A stretch of DNA of 64,000 nucleotides from Actinostola sp. cb2023 (Eukaryota > Cnidaria > Anthozoa > Actiniaria > Actinostolidae): contig JAUJYZ010000582.1 of the NCBI GenBank assembly GCA_033675265.1, positions 87,144-151,143 of the forward strand. Direction: 5' to 3'. The translations under genes and the position numbers were made by a program. The notes under the pieces are model-generated. The model ran no database searches, was not told the origin of the DNA, and saw nothing but the letters and a program-made list of their open reading frames with translations. Below, piece by piece: positions 41,092 to 51,940 of the stretch (the first letter of the stretch is position 1; each line of letters opens with the position of its first letter).

Positions 41092-42823
41092 TTAAAGTGC
41101 TACTTGGACGAAAATCGATCGAAGTTTAATTTAGCTGAAACTTCACTGAAATAATCTCAAAGAACCATACAATTACTAGTTAATGTGTTTTCTCAAAATT
41201 CCTATGGGAAGTATTACATTTTTATGAATCTTTAGAAGTGTCAGTGAGGTCATCTACTCAACCCTAACAATCAACACAGCTTCGCTCCATACATTTCTTT
41301 GTGTTTAGTTTCTTGAATTATTTTGTTTCTATGAAGCTAAAAGTTTGGGTGAAGGAGTTTTCTTACATTATTTGTGATTAGGACTGATTGTCTGACCAGT
41401 TGTCTTCGATGCAGAGCTGTTATCTGAACAAAACATTGAGATATTTTGACTTACAAAAATACAAAGAAATGTATGGAGCTGAATGTTGGGTTGAGTAGAT
41501 GACGTCACTGACACCTCCAAAGATTCATAAAAATATTGTACTTCCCTCTGGAATATCGAAAAAAGAATTTAACTAGTTATTATTAGGCCCTTGAAGAATT
41601 ATTCAACAGTTCGGTTCATTGCCAGATTTGGCAATATGTGTCACGTGACAAAATGGCGTCCTCTTGAGAAGAAAGGGCTCGCAGTTTTATCATTGATTGC
41701 TGCTATAAATACACAGCTATCCCACAATGCACTGCAGTCAAGCAATCTATTGTTATTCATATTACCGTATGTGTCTCTGTTTTGAACACACGCATTCTCA
41801 AGTCCGACATTTTAAAAAGTTTTCTTCGCGATCAAGGATTTACGTCAACCATCTTGAGAGTATTTTTACGATATATTGTAAGTTTTCTTAAGATTTGACC
41901 CGAATCGAAAAAAATCGGCCTGTAGAAATCGAAAATTTATGAGTTTCTGAATACAACTGTGAAAGTTTTGTTTGGGGGCACGTCGAATAACTTGGGGGCA
42001 TCATCATGTAAACATTGAAGGTATGATCGCTGAACTCAAGGACGCCAATTAATGGAGACGCATGTGATGTGCGATACTTGGATAATTGTTGCCGAATATA
42101 TGGGTCGTCATTTGGACGAAGAGACATCAAAAAAGCAAGCCAGCAAAGTTTTGTTCAGTGTTGTTTTGGAAGTTGACGTGGATGTCGAAACAGAGACATG
42201 TTCGATTGGACCGATCATGCATCACACGATTGTATTTGTCAAAGCGATGTACTTGGGATCAAACGAAAGCATGTTAGTGAAGTAAGTGACTGACACTGAT
42301 AGCGCTGAAGAGACCCAGCTAGAATTGTTAATGTTGTTGTATCTAGCAGCATAGATAAGTTGACAAGAGAAGAAGTCACTTAGGTTTAGTAGATTACTGG
42401 AAAATGTAGAGAAATATCTCGTTTATTTAGAAGACATCGAAACAAGCGTGGCGATATGCCAAAGGATTTGACAAGCGAGTTGACGAGGACAACATATAAG
42501 GAAGGTACTGGCACAAGAGAGAAATCAGGAATAACCATAAAAGAAGAATAAAATGTATATTGTTGAGAAAAAACTAACTAAAAGCATCTTTCGAGCAGTA
42601 AAGTCATAAATATGATTGCGCGAGAGCTACCGCGCGGTGTTGATATGACAGATTGATACCAGGTACCGGAGGTTCCTGTTTATATGGCAACATGATATCC
42701 TTGGATTTGATTGGTTATATCAATGTTTACAAAACATTGCCAAATCTGGCAATGAACCGAACTGTTCAATGAAGTTTCAGCTAAATTAAATTTCGATCGA
42801 TTTTCGTCCAAGTAGCACTTTAA
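41092..42823. mobile_element. TTAA-flanked element, 1.7 kb, with a nested repeat
   Basis: TTAAAGTGCTACTTGGACGA at the left border is mirrored by TCGTCCAAGTAGCACTTTAA at the right. The inverted arms continue through GAAACTTCA, and then through GTTCGGTTCATTGCCA after an interruption on the left by a second repeat (about 41174-41581). A 77-codon open frame from the ATG at 42052 lies inside; I do not recognise it and do not call it a gene. No transposase motif was seen, so the element is likely non-autonomous. Confidence 0.75.
41174..41581. mobile_element. nested MITE-like inverted repeat
   Basis: The left arm (from CTAGTTAATG, through TTTATGAATCTTTAGAAG and CATCTACTCAACCC, to CATACATTTCTTTG at about 41303) is mirrored by the right arm (about 41455-41581). 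It interrupts the left TIR of the 41092-42823 element. Exact borders and target duplication are not clear. Confidence 0.6.
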
Positions 42824-44105
42824 GCAAGCCACAGCTGATTAAAATGAATTTTAAAAAAATTTAACAGCGTTTCGAACACCTATATAAGGGCTTCTAATTT
42901 GTGGGATCTTTGTTAGTTGTCTGTTTTATATCGCTGATAAAAACGTTTGGCAAATATAGTCTTTTTGTATAAATCATTGAAGCTGATTATAGTGTCTGAA
43001 GTTAAACCGATTTTAGGAATATCTGACCAACTAGACTGACTGAATTAGTGTCCATTCACAAGAAGGGGTATCTACCTTTCACATCTCGTTTTGTTATTCA
43101 CGTGAAGCAACTTTAGTTAATTATGCAAATTTGAGGAGAATAACAAGTAACAAGCAAGAGTTGGCGCACCTCACTAATTGATACATTTGAATAACTTTAT
43201 TCGTCAAGTGTTGTTTCTGATTCGCAATAATAGTTACTACTAAAAGGAAAAACTAACTTCAGATATTATCGTACTGGAAAACTAAACACTTGATACGAAA
43301 GTTTTCGCTATTCCAGATCATACCCGGCAAAATGTTAGTTTAAAAAATGTATACTTTAACAACTGAAATGCCTCAAGATACTGATGTTATATCGCACAAT
43401 TAAATGATCAAAGTGAACTGCTATGATACAAGCAGTTTTACAGCTTATTAGTTTCCTGCCGACGGCGGAATAAAAGCCCGAATAAAAGTTGCAATCTACA
43501 CGAGTCAGACATACATTGTGTGCGTTTGTTTGTTATGTCGATACGGAGCTAGCGTGAGCGCTGTCAATCGGCCATTATAAAGGATTCCGAATCTTTATAT
43601 ATTGGCATGTGGTGTTCTTTTCAAGATTTGAGTGGCTCAGAATGTAGAGATCGCCGTCGGTATCAGAAAGTGTAAATCATGTAGTGCCTCTGGGCTCGTG
43701 TACCAGTCTACCAGAGATATAACGAGACATCTCAGTACTATTCAAGTGACATTTAAACACTGAGGTCGAATTGATTTTAGCCAGAGAGAGTATTTTCTCT
43801 AACAACTTGGAATGCTTGGCATCATTTACTATAATTTGTGCCAAGCATCGATGCAGTCTTAGTGGTGTCCTTGCCGCTGTTATTGTTGTTGATGGTGGTG
43901 ATGTTCATGATGGTGGTAATGGTGTTTAATGATGATGACGATGATGCCTGGGTGGTACTAAGGGCGTATTCGGGTAGAGGTGTGCGACGGACGTCAAACC
44001 CACGACCGGGGGCCTCTCCCAGAAATGTTAACGTTGTTTCTGCAGCTGTTTTATTTGGTAAAACTGTAAGTCGCAACAATGATAACGCTGGTAGCCTCCT
44101 TTGCA
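42824..44105. other. intergenic DNA, no supported gene
   Basis: No family was recognised. The segment 43870-43950 is a GTT/GATGGTG/GATGAC microsatellite-like stretch that creates Asn/Asp/Ser-rich open frames on both strands. A TATAAA lies near 43576, without a supported gene downstream. Confidence 0.4.
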
Positions 44106-44107
44106 GC

Positions 44108-44160
44108 AGCTCTTTGTGTTGGTCGCTTTCCGACACAAAGGTCGGACCGACACAAAGAGC
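44108..44160. repeat. short inverted repeat before the 25-bp array
   Basis: GCTCTTTGTGTTGGTC and GACCGACACAAAGAGC form near-complementary arms separated by about 20 bp, with a second inner pair (TTCCGAC, GTCGGA). It lies 40 bp upstream of the 25-bp tandem array. Confidence 0.6.
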
Positions 44161-44198
44161 GGTGTAATTGGGCGCGTCATTGCGAAAACCATCAGGCC

Positions 44199-46712
44199 AG
44201 ACCGCAAACGGTACCCTATATCCCGACCGCCAAAGGTACCCTATATCCCGACCGCATCCCGACAGCAAAAGGTACCCTATATCCCGACCGCAAAAGGTAC
44301 CCTATATCCCGACCGCAAAAGGTACGCTATATCCAGACAGCAAAAGGTACCCTATATCCCGACCGCCAAAGGTATACTATATCCCGATGGCAAAAGGTAC
44401 GCTATATCCCGACAGCAAAAGATACCCTATATCCCGACATCCAAGGTATCCTATATCCCGACCGCAAAAGGTACGCTATATCCCGACAGCAAAAGGTACC
44501 CTATATCCCGACCGCAAAAGGGACCCTATACCCCGACAGCAAAAGGTACCTTATATCCCGACCGCAAAGGTACGCTATATCCCGAGAGCAAAAGATACCC
44601 TATATCCCGACCGCAAAAGGTACGGGAACTACCCTATATCCCGATCGCAAAAATGACCCTGTATCCCGACCGCAAAAGGGACCCTATATCCCGACCGCAA
44701 AAGGGACCCTATATCCCGACAGCAAAAGGTACCCTATATCCCGACCGCAAAAGGGACCTTATATCCCGACCGCAAAAGGGACCCTATATCCTGTCCGCAA
44801 ACGGTACCCTATATCCCGATCGCAAAAGGTACCCTATATCCCGACCGCAAAGGGTACGCTATACCCCGATCGCAAAAGGTACCCTATATCCCGACCGCAA
44901 AAGGTACCCTATATCCCGACCGCAAAAGGGACCCTATATCCCGACCGCAAAAGGTACCCTATATCCCGACCGCAAAAGGTACCCTATATCCTGACCGCAA
45001 AAGGGACCCTATGTTCCCACCGCAAACGGTACCCTATATCACGACCGCAAAAGGTACCCTATATCCCGACCGCAAAAGGTACCCTATATCCCGATCGCAA
45101 AAGGGACCCTATGTTCCCACCGCAAACGGTACCCTATATCAAGACCGCAAAAGGTACCCTATATACCGACCGCAAAAGTTACCCTATATCCCGACCGCCA
45201 AAGGTATCCTATATCCCGACCGCCAAAGGTACCCTATATCCCGATGGCAAAAGGTACGCTATATCCCGACAGCAAGAGGTACCCTATATCCCGACCGCCA
45301 AAGGTACCCTATATCCCGACTGCAAAAGGTACGCTATATTCCGACAGCAAAAGGTACCCTATATCCCGACCGCAAAAGGTACGCTATATCCCGACAGCAA
45401 AAGGTACCCTATATCCCGACCGCAAAAGGGACCCTATATCCCGACCGCAAAAAGGACCCTATATCCCGACCGCAAAAGGGACCCTATATCCCGACAGCAA
45501 AAGGTACCCTATATCCCGATCGCAAAAGGGACCCTATATCCCGATCGCAAAAGGTAACCTATATCCCGACCGCAAAAGGGACCCTATATCCCGATCGCAA
45601 AAGGTACCCTATATCCCGACCGCAAAGGGTACGCTATACCCCAATCGCAAAAGGTACCCTATATCCCGACCGAAAAAGGTACCCTATATCCCGACCGCAA
45701 AAGGTACCCTATATCCCGTGCGCAAAAGATACCCTATATCCCGACCGCAAAAGGTACCCTATATCCCGACCGCATCCCGACAGCAAAAGGTACCCTATAT
45801 CCCGACCGCAAAAGTTACCCTATATCCCAACCACAAAAGGGACCCTATATCCCGACAGCAAAAGGTACCCTATATCCCGACCGCAAAGGGTACGCTATAC
45901 CCCGACCGCAAAAGGGACCCTATATCCCGACAGCAAAAGGTACCCTATATCCCGACCGCAAAGGGTACGCTATACCCCGACCGCAAAAGGTACCCTATAT
46001 CCCGACAGCAAAAGGTACCCTATATCCCGACCGCAAAAGGTACGGGAACTACCCTATATCCCGACCGCAAAAGGTACCCTATATCCCGACCGCAAAGGGT
46101 ACGCTATACCCCGATCGCAAAAGGTACCCTATATCCCGACCGCAAAAGGTACCCTATATCCCGACCGCAAAAGGTACCCTATATCCCGACCGCAAAAGTT
46201 ACCCTATATCCCAACCGCAAAAGGGACCCTATATCCCGACAGCAAAAGGTACCCTATATCCCGACCGCAAAGGGTACGCTATACCCCGACCGCAAAAGGG
46301 ACCTTATATCCCGACAGCAAAAGGTACCCTATATCCCGACCGCAAAGGGTACGCTATACCCCGACCGCAAAAGGTACCCTATATCCCGACCGCAAAAGAT
46401 ACCCTATATCCCGACCGCAAAAGGTAGCCTATATCCCGACCGCAAAAGGTACCCTATATCCCGACCGCATCCCGACAGCAAAAGGTACCCTATATCCCGA
46501 CCGCAAAAGGTACCCTATATCCCGACCGCAAAAGGTACCCTATTGTCCCGACCGCAAAAGGTACCCTATATCCTGACCGCAAAATGTACGCTATATCCCG
46601 ACCGCAAACGGTACCCTATATCCCGACCGCAAAAGGTACGCTATATCCCGACCGGAAACGGTACCCTATATCACGATCGCAAAAGGTACCCTATATCCCG
46701 ACCGCAAAAGGT
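44199..46712. repeat. 25-bp minisatellite, about 100 copies, stop-free in all forward frames
   Basis: Each unit contains CTATATCCCGACCGCAAA followed by AGGTACC, so a GGTACC (KpnI) site recurs. Variants include GACAGC or GATCGC for GACCGC, AAAGGGACC for AAAGGTACC, and GGTACGCTATACCCCG. The + strand unit holds no TAA, TAG or TGA across any junction, and 25 is not a multiple of three, so all three forward frames stay open for hundreds of codons, cycling through one 25-residue Tyr/Pro/Arg/Lys repeat. The insert GCATCCCGACAGC (near 44252, 45773 and 46467) and the insert GGGAACTACCC (near 44624 and 46044) mark larger duplicated blocks. I read it as a minisatellite, not a gene. Confidence 0.9.
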
Positions 46713-46714
46713 AA

Positions 46715-46890
46715 TCAATTAGCCATTTTGGAAATGAGTAAAGGACTGGGAACGAGTTTTTATAATTAATCTAATTAAAAAATGAACACAAGAAAGAGCA
46801 TATCAGAATTAGTAAGTTTCAGGAGTTTGATAGGGTTTGGACAAGTTGCAAACGAACTGTAGACATTCCAAAACTGCAAAGAAATGTATG
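46715..46890 (+). repeat. left arm of an inverted repeat split by later insertions
   Basis: Starting right after the 25-bp array, this segment (AATGAGTAAAGGACTGGGAA ... AAGAAAGAGCATATCAG ... CAAAGAAATGTATG) is a diverged inverse copy of 60669-60865, judged at roughly three-quarters identity by eye. The arms are separated by 13.8 kb of inserted elements. Confidence 0.65.
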
Positions 46891-46897
46891 GTTACAG

Positions 46898-47689
46898 CAG
46901 CCTCCTAATTCTGCTTTAAGCCCGGGTCAAACGCAAGTTGATGCAAGTTCATATGTTCTTTACCGATATTTTTTCTTAATTTGGGGCCTATTCTTTCTAC
47001 TTTTTGAACGATCATCCGAACTATCGGACTAGCTAACTGTGGATTATTCGTTCGGCTGAATTGCCAAGACACTTTCAGTAACTTGCGTTCGCGTTTGCCG
47101 GTCAAACGGTGAAAAACTTGCAGCGACATGCACGGACTTGCGCTCGAATGTGAGCGTGTTCAACCCCCCCCCCCCCCAGGGGGGGGGGGGGGGGGGGAAG
47201 GGGGAAGGGGATGTACTTGACCCATGTTTGGGAATAGGGGTGCCGCTGAGGGTTTGAAAACCTGACCCTGTTTGGAACAAAAATAATCTAAAATACATAC
47301 CCTGTCTAGGACAACACGTACCCTCTAGCTGTTTAGGACGAAGGACAAAATACACACAATTCTAACGCGTTTTCATTGACTGATGACCTGCTAAAGACCG
47401 GCAAATCTTGGATCTCAGATATATGGCTAAATACCGGATAAAACCATATTTAACGACGACAATCGTGCATTACCATACCCTGTTTAGGACAGACTCACAT
47501 ACAATATATAACCTGTTCAGGACAGAAAGGCCAAAAATCATACCCTGTCCAGCGGCACGTCCCCGTATAGCGTCGATGCAAGTCCCTTCAAGTTTAATAG
47601 CGGTTAAACGTCTACGCAAGTCAAAAATTGCATGAACTTGCAGCGACTTGCGTTTACGTTTAATTTGGCCGGGGCTTTAGGAGCTAGGC
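46898..47689. mobile_element. MITE with about 11-bp flanking direct repeat and nested insertion
   Basis: TATGGTTACAG flanks the segment on both sides (46887-46897 and 47690-47700). The ends are imperfect inverted repeats: AGCCTCC...TTTAAGCCCGGGTCAAACGC on the left, and GCGTTT...GGCCGGGGCTTTAGGAGCTAGGCT on the right. Several CAAGTTGATGCAAGTTC-like motifs and their inverses lie in the arms. The length of the direct repeat suggests a Mutator-like or similar element, but this is uncertain. Confidence 0.6.
47164..47570. mobile_element. nested MITE with repeated TACCCTGTYYAGGACA motif
   Basis: GGGGTGCCGCTGAGGG near 47236 and CCCTGTCCAGCGGCACGTCCCC near 47540-47563 are inverted ends. Between them are about six copies of a TACCCTGTYYAGGACA-like motif. 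Its left side carries C14-A-G19 (47164-47197). It lies inside the 46898-47689 MITE. Confidence 0.6.
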
Positions 47690-47706
47690 TATGGTTACAG
47701 GGGACA

Positions 47707-48405
47707 CATATCGTGAAGCTAGGAACGCTAAAGAATCATAATATTTCAAGATATATTTTATCTAAAGAGTTACCATAGTAACGCTACGCGAACTGGAATC
47801 TTTGTATATTTACTGTACAAACGAACTAAGTCTTATGTCATCAGTGACCAATACAGGTTTACTCAGTCAACAAGCTGAACAAATACAGCTAACGTACTTC
47901 TCAGGAACTTAGCATTTCTAAAGAATAATTACTTGACCTAAGACCTTGCGCAGTAGAGTACAAACTGCGATGCCACGTATATGTTTACCAACTTAATCAG
48001 TTACAATATCTGAGTCTTCAAACTCATACAGTTTGATAACTATCGAAGTATATCCATATTTCAGTATTCTATTATTATCCAATTGTCAGATACTCTTACT
48101 AGCAATCAAAATAACATTGGGTAATCTCTTTATCAAACAGTAGAATCAAATCTAATCCTAAAGCAAATACGCCTAGATTATGCATTATTCTGACACGTGA
48201 CCTATTAGCATATGTTGACATATTGTCATTGTAAATAGAGAATACACAGAGGTCACACTTCACTTGACAGTTGAACCGAGTTGAATCATTCCTTCAGCTC
48301 AGCTTCACCTAGAACACAACTGTTAACCGATGTAACTCAAGTCCCAGAGCTTCCAATAAAGACCAGTACCACAACCAACTCTCAACTGTTTCTCCTATCC
48401 TTACA
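47707..48405 (+). repeat. 5' LTR of the outer element
   Basis: About 699 bp, ending CTATCCTTACA. An AATAAA (48355-48360) near the 3' end is a likely polyadenylation signal, and GTAAATAGAG near 48233 aligns with TATAAATAGAG in the 3' LTR, a likely TATA box mutated in this copy. Confidence 0.85.
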
Positions 48406-48560
48406 ATGGTAGAGAACCCGAGCAAGTCTACAGTCAGGTATAAACATTTATTAATGTTGAGTGAAGCAAAAATGACGTGTATCAGCTGCGATTCTTATGT
48501 TATCCATTGTCAAAATCTATAAAAATGTGCAAGTAATGTCTATCTTTAAATGTTGCCATT
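48406..48560 (+). promoter_or_regulatory. possible primer-binding site and leader
   Basis: The LTR is followed after one base by TGGTAGAGAACCCGAGC (48407-48423), in the right place for a tRNA primer-binding site; the tRNA is not identified. The same bases open a short frame from ATG at 48406 and are followed by a CAG|GTATAA donor-like site, so a spliced 5' exon of gag is possible but unproven. Confidence 0.4.
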
Positions 48561-49370
48561 GTGTTTATATGTATCTTATCACAACGAATTCATCTTTTTG
48601 CTTTTGAGTTTATTGAACTATTTAAAGGTTTTTCTGACTTCAATCGATTTACAAATGAGCAGAGACTAGCGGCATTCCCGCTGGCCCTAACTGAGTCAGC
48701 TCGAACCTGGTTCTATACTCTTGATCATAAGTTCTCGACTTTTGCAGAACTGTGTAATTTGTTTAGAGAAAGATTTTTGTCAACAAGCGATGAATGGTTT
48801 TTAAGACAAGAGTTGACAAATAGAAAACAAAGTACAAACGAATCTGTGTTAGAATATAGCGGAGATATTTTGAAGCGTTGTCAAAGACTAGAGATTTCAA
48901 AGAAAGAGCAATTGCATAAGTTGATCCAGGGATTTTTGCCAGCAATACGAGAACATGTAATACTAACTCAACCTAAGACAATCGACGAAGCTATAACCAT
49001 TGCTAAAATCAAATCATCTATGCAAACACAACACTCTGCCGCGGTAACTTCCAAAGATTTAGCCATGTTACAAGAGAATATGATTTCTGCATTTCAAAAA
49101 GTATCTACAGAGACTCGTTCTCCTAAAGTAACTGCTTTTGACCAAGAAATACGTCCAGAACAGATTCCAAAATTAGAAAACTTCATTAAAAGCCAGGTTC
49201 AGAACGAAATACAGCGCCTTAACTTAGTACCGAGACAACAGAATAGATTTTCAAACAGTCAAAGTGCTCAAACAGGAAACTGTAGAGTAAACTTTATGAT
49301 TGATCGTTCCAGGACAAATTTAAACGGATACGGGGGACGATTGAACGGGAGAATTGTTCCCCTTCTGTGA
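48561..49370 (+). CDS. gag: Gag of the outer LTR element, N-terminus doubtful
   Basis: The 269-codon frame holds a retrotransposon Gag (capsid-like) domain over about residues 17-165. Recognisable features are FNRFTNEQRLAAFPLALTES, ARTWFYTL, the F..L...F..RF block, and NESVLEYSGDILKRC followed by LIQGFLPAIREHV. In this family a longer N-terminal stretch normally precedes the FT.EQRL motif, so the ATG at 48561 is probably not the true start and a spliced or longer leader is likely. A C-terminal zinc knuckle is not clear: only NCRV is seen before the frame ends at 49370. The next frame (minus one) is open across this end and overlaps it. Gag forms the particle that packages element RNA. Confidence 0.7.
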   Translation: MFICILSQRIHLFAFEFIELFKGFSDFNRFTNEQRLAAFPLALTESARTWFYTLDHKFSTFAELCNLFRERFLSTSDEWFLRQELTNRKQSTNESVLEYSGDILKRCQRLEISKKEQLHKLIQGFLPAIREHVILTQPKTIDEAITIAKIKSSMQTQHSAAVTSKDLAMLQENMISAFQKVSTETRSPKVTAFDQEIRPEQIPKLENFIKSQVQNEIQRLNLVPRQQNRFSNSQSAQTGNCRVNFMIDRSRTNLNGYGGRLNGRIVPLL

Positions 49371-50464
49371 TAAATAACCAGAATAAAAGTAAAACCCGTT
49401 TATCGTTGAATCATTCTGACCAGAAAGCAACAAAATACAAAATTTCCAATGATCACAAACAAACTATGAAAACAAAAGACGTAAAATCAGTATTTCCAAA
49501 CACAGCAAATATTCCTAAGGAAGCAGCTTTACGTACGAATAAGAACAATAGAATCGGTAAACACAGCCTTGATAAACCCAAAATAAGTGCTAAAAGTCAT
49601 TATGAAAACTTTGTTGTGATTGACAAGTCGGAAATTGCTTCTTTTGTTACACCACCTGTGTCCACAAAGCAACCAACTGTGTTTGATCACCTTGAAGTTA
49701 CTAGACTTTCATTTCCTACATTTAATGAAATAGATCTTCCGTCGACTACAATTACCACAACTTCATTTCCAGATATTTCCGCAACCAATATTAAGAAAAT
49801 AAATTATCATAATTTGGATTCTCAGTTAGCAGAGAACAATACGCCTGGTATAATGACACGGCAAAGAAAGGATACCGCTCCTTACACAAATACTTTTGTT
49901 CATTCTGCAAAACTAATTACTAGTGACACACCAAGTTTAGATTGCTTAGAATCTTCGAAGATGAACAATCACGATTCTATCTTCTATAAGGTTTGTCCTA
50001 TATTTAGTTTAACTACCATAGTATATTTTATTTTTCATTGCTGTTTCGGTTTAGCCATGAAAATCCCCGAGTTCACTAATCCGCGAGAAATGTATACTAC
50101 AGTTTTTAATCTCTTTAAGACCATTGGTCACGATTTTAGTAGATACATGCGATTAGCTTTTCTTAAATTAGAAGATTACTTCTCGTTTTATGTGCAAGAT
50201 AAGTTTAATGATCAACTATTAGCCAACAAACCAGATACCAGACCTACAGATTTAGGCAAAGATACTCAGAATGTATTTGATGGTTTGTATAGTACTCATT
50301 CAAACATGAAGTCCTTTGTACTTGATCACACAACTATGAAACACACAACTAAACAATTTTATAACGAACAAGATTTGCTTTTGAAAAATCCACTTGAGAA
50401 TAATGATATTGAAGAAAAACGCATTCCCGCAGAAGAGGACGTTTATATTGATGATAATAAATAA
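49367..50464 (+). CDS. unrecognised protein of the outer element, part 1
   Basis: This frame is minus one relative to gag, is open upstream of 49367 across the gag end (no ATG there), and runs about 365 codons. It is rich in Asn, Lys, Thr and Ser. A strongly hydrophobic stretch near residues 206-232 (FSLTTIVYFIFHCCFGLAMK) looks like a membrane segment. Residues 233-290 contain aromatic-rich helices (TVFNLFKTIG, DFSRYMRLAFL). No protease DSG, reverse transcriptase YxDD, RNase H or integrase motif is present. Its position suggests expression as a Gag fusion or by frameshift. It could be a decayed envelope-like or captured protein; I do not recognise it. Confidence 0.5.
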   Translation: MINNQNKSKTRLSLNHSDQKATKYKISNDHKQTMKTKDVKSVFPNTANIPKEAALRTNKNNRIGKHSLDKPKISAKSHYENFVVIDKSEIASFVTPPVSTKQPTVFDHLEVTRLSFPTFNEIDLPSTTITTTSFPDISATNIKKINYHNLDSQLAENNTPGIMTRQRKDTAPYTNTFVHSAKLITSDTPSLDCLESSKMNNHDSIFYKVCPIFSLTTIVYFIFHCCFGLAMKIPEFTNPREMYTTVFNLFKTIGHDFSRYMRLAFLKLEDYFSFYVQDKFNDQLLANKPDTRPTDLGKDTQNVFDGLYSTHSNMKSFVLDHTTMKHTTKQFYNEQDLLLKNPLENNDIEEKRIPAEEDVYIDDNK

Positions 50465-51026
50465 GGTCATAGAAGATGACAAAAGTGCAATTAAGGATTT
50501 TTCAGTAACTTGTCCAGTTTATAATTTGTTTGTACGTAGACAAACATGGTCAGTGATGAACCACGTATATGACATATTTTTGTTTGTTTTACTGTTAATG
50601 AAAAGTTTGCTTTCTGACCATAACATTGATGAAACGACAACGAGAGAAGACAATGATATGCAGAACTGTGATGTTTTTCATTGTTCAAACTCAATTGTGA
50701 AAAGTTTAATTTTGATTTCTTCTGAAGATAACACGCTATATGACGATATAGATGTTACAAGTTCTTCACGCACATCAAATTTATCAAGCAAAATCACAGA
50801 ATGTCTAAAGCATTACAAATATGTTATAGATCATAAGAATTCCTGTTTTCATTGGATAAAGAAGCTAATTACTAAGCGTTTATCAAATTGGATAACTGAT
50901 CAACATGCTATATCTAGAGATACCGTTAACGCGATTAACACTTTTGATATACCATTACGCTCTGATTCAGAACCAGTTATCTCAATGAATTTGCGATTTC
51001 CGTTCGACCCAGGAATAGAATTATAA
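50394..51026 (+). CDS. unrecognised protein of the outer element, part 2
   Basis: A 210-codon frame overlaps the end of the previous one in another frame. The peptide that follows the overlap (VIEDDKSAIKDFS) continues the acidic style of part 1, so a single longer protein broken by a frameshift near 50460 is likely. A second hydrophobic segment (IFLFVLLLMKSLL near residue 63-75) and several Cys (CPVYNLF, NCDVFHC, ECLKHY, SCFHWIKK) suggest a membrane or secreted protein. No family was recognised. The inner retrotransposon begins 83 bp after its stop. Confidence 0.45.
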   Translation: MRIMILKKNAFPQKRTFILMIINKVIEDDKSAIKDFSVTCPVYNLFVRRQTWSVMNHVYDIFLFVLLLMKSLLSDHNIDETTTREDNDMQNCDVFHCSNSIVKSLILISSEDNTLYDDIDVTSSSRTSNLSSKITECLKHYKYVIDHKNSCFHWIKKLITKRLSNWITDQHAISRDTVNAINTFDIPLRSDSEPVISMNLRFPFDPGIEL

Positions 51027-51109
51027 CTTTTAAAACGCAATAAATTCAGTAACTACATATCAACAAAGACCACGTTATTGTATGTTTGTCACGTAATACT
51101 CAGACTTTG

Positions 51110-51859
51110 TGTGACCATGTCAAGTTTTAGTAGTTATTTCGTTTATAGTTAGAAGCGCGTGCCAAACATAGATTACGTGAGTTCCTGTCAGTAGACGTAA
51201 CACTAGGCGTGACACGAACGTGCTACACGCGATGTGGATAAGATAATCCTGTTATCACAAAGATGGCATAAATGCGTGTCAAGAACCTTCGTTCTTACGC
51301 ATTTTTCCCTTACGTGATTCCTACTACGTGAATTGCTAAGCCAGGGCGTATAATTGCGTGTTTCCGTTGTTTACCAAGTTATTTAGCATTCTTTAGCGTA
51401 CATAGCTTTTCCAAAGCATATTTAAGAAGTGAGCTTTCATAGCTAAATCAGTCCAGTTTGAAGCGAGACAAGATCAAGTCAAGTGAAGGCAATAATCAAC
51501 GAAATCTCTTTAGACTAGCACCTCAAGTGTTAATTGGTATGTAACAGATTACTTTTAGATTCAGTAATATTGACTTCGTATTGTCGCCGCTAGTATTCTA
51601 TTCAGTTTAAACTATGTAAATCGCTTGTATGTGATCGCTATTGAAGACTGTGATACGTGTAGTATTAGTTATTGTTTAGTACAAAGATTGATTCTAATTA
51701 TGCTTTTCAACATTGTATATTTCAGCGTATTACTTTCGCCCTTAGTTTACCCTTAGTTTATACCATTGGTTTACCCTGAGTTAACTTTTGTCAATAAAGC
51801 AGTTGTTAAATTACTTTGCTTCACTCGTCTTACAATCGTAAAAAGATCACTTGGTCACA
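51110..51859 (+). repeat. 5' LTR of the Ty3-type element
   Basis: 750 bp with terminal inverted TGTGACC/GGTCACA. AATAAA at 51793-51798 is a likely polyadenylation signal. A TATTTAAGAAG near 51418 could serve as the TATA region. Confidence 0.95.
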
Positions 51860-51863
51860 TTTT

Positions 51864-51880
51864 TGGCGTCGCGAGCAGGA
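51864..51880 (+). promoter_or_regulatory. primer-binding site
   Basis: TGGCGTCGCGAGCAGGA begins 5 bp after the LTR. Its complement ends in CCA and would fit the 3' end of a tRNA; the TCCTGC part resembles the T-arm of serine-type tRNAs, but the tRNA is not assigned with confidence. Confidence 0.7.
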
Positions 51881-51940
51881 TTGTAAGATTGTGTTAAGTA
51901 GTGTAATAAAATAATTGTTGAGGGCGAAAGTAAAACAAAG

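Noticed and set aside
42052..42285. A 77-codon ATG frame inside the TTAA element
   Set aside because: Start and stop are clean, but there is no recognisable domain, no splice context, and it lies within a repeat with other overlapping frames.
43822..44268. A 148-codon minus-strand protein with Asn/Ser runs
   Set aside because: It spans a GATGGTG/GATGAC microsatellite and the edge of the 25-bp array; no domain is recognised.
44079..46769. Several overlapping forward open frames of about 160-520 codons
   Set aside because: They are the three frames of the stop-free 25-bp minisatellite. No independent coding signal was found; codon identity is the same repeat in each frame.
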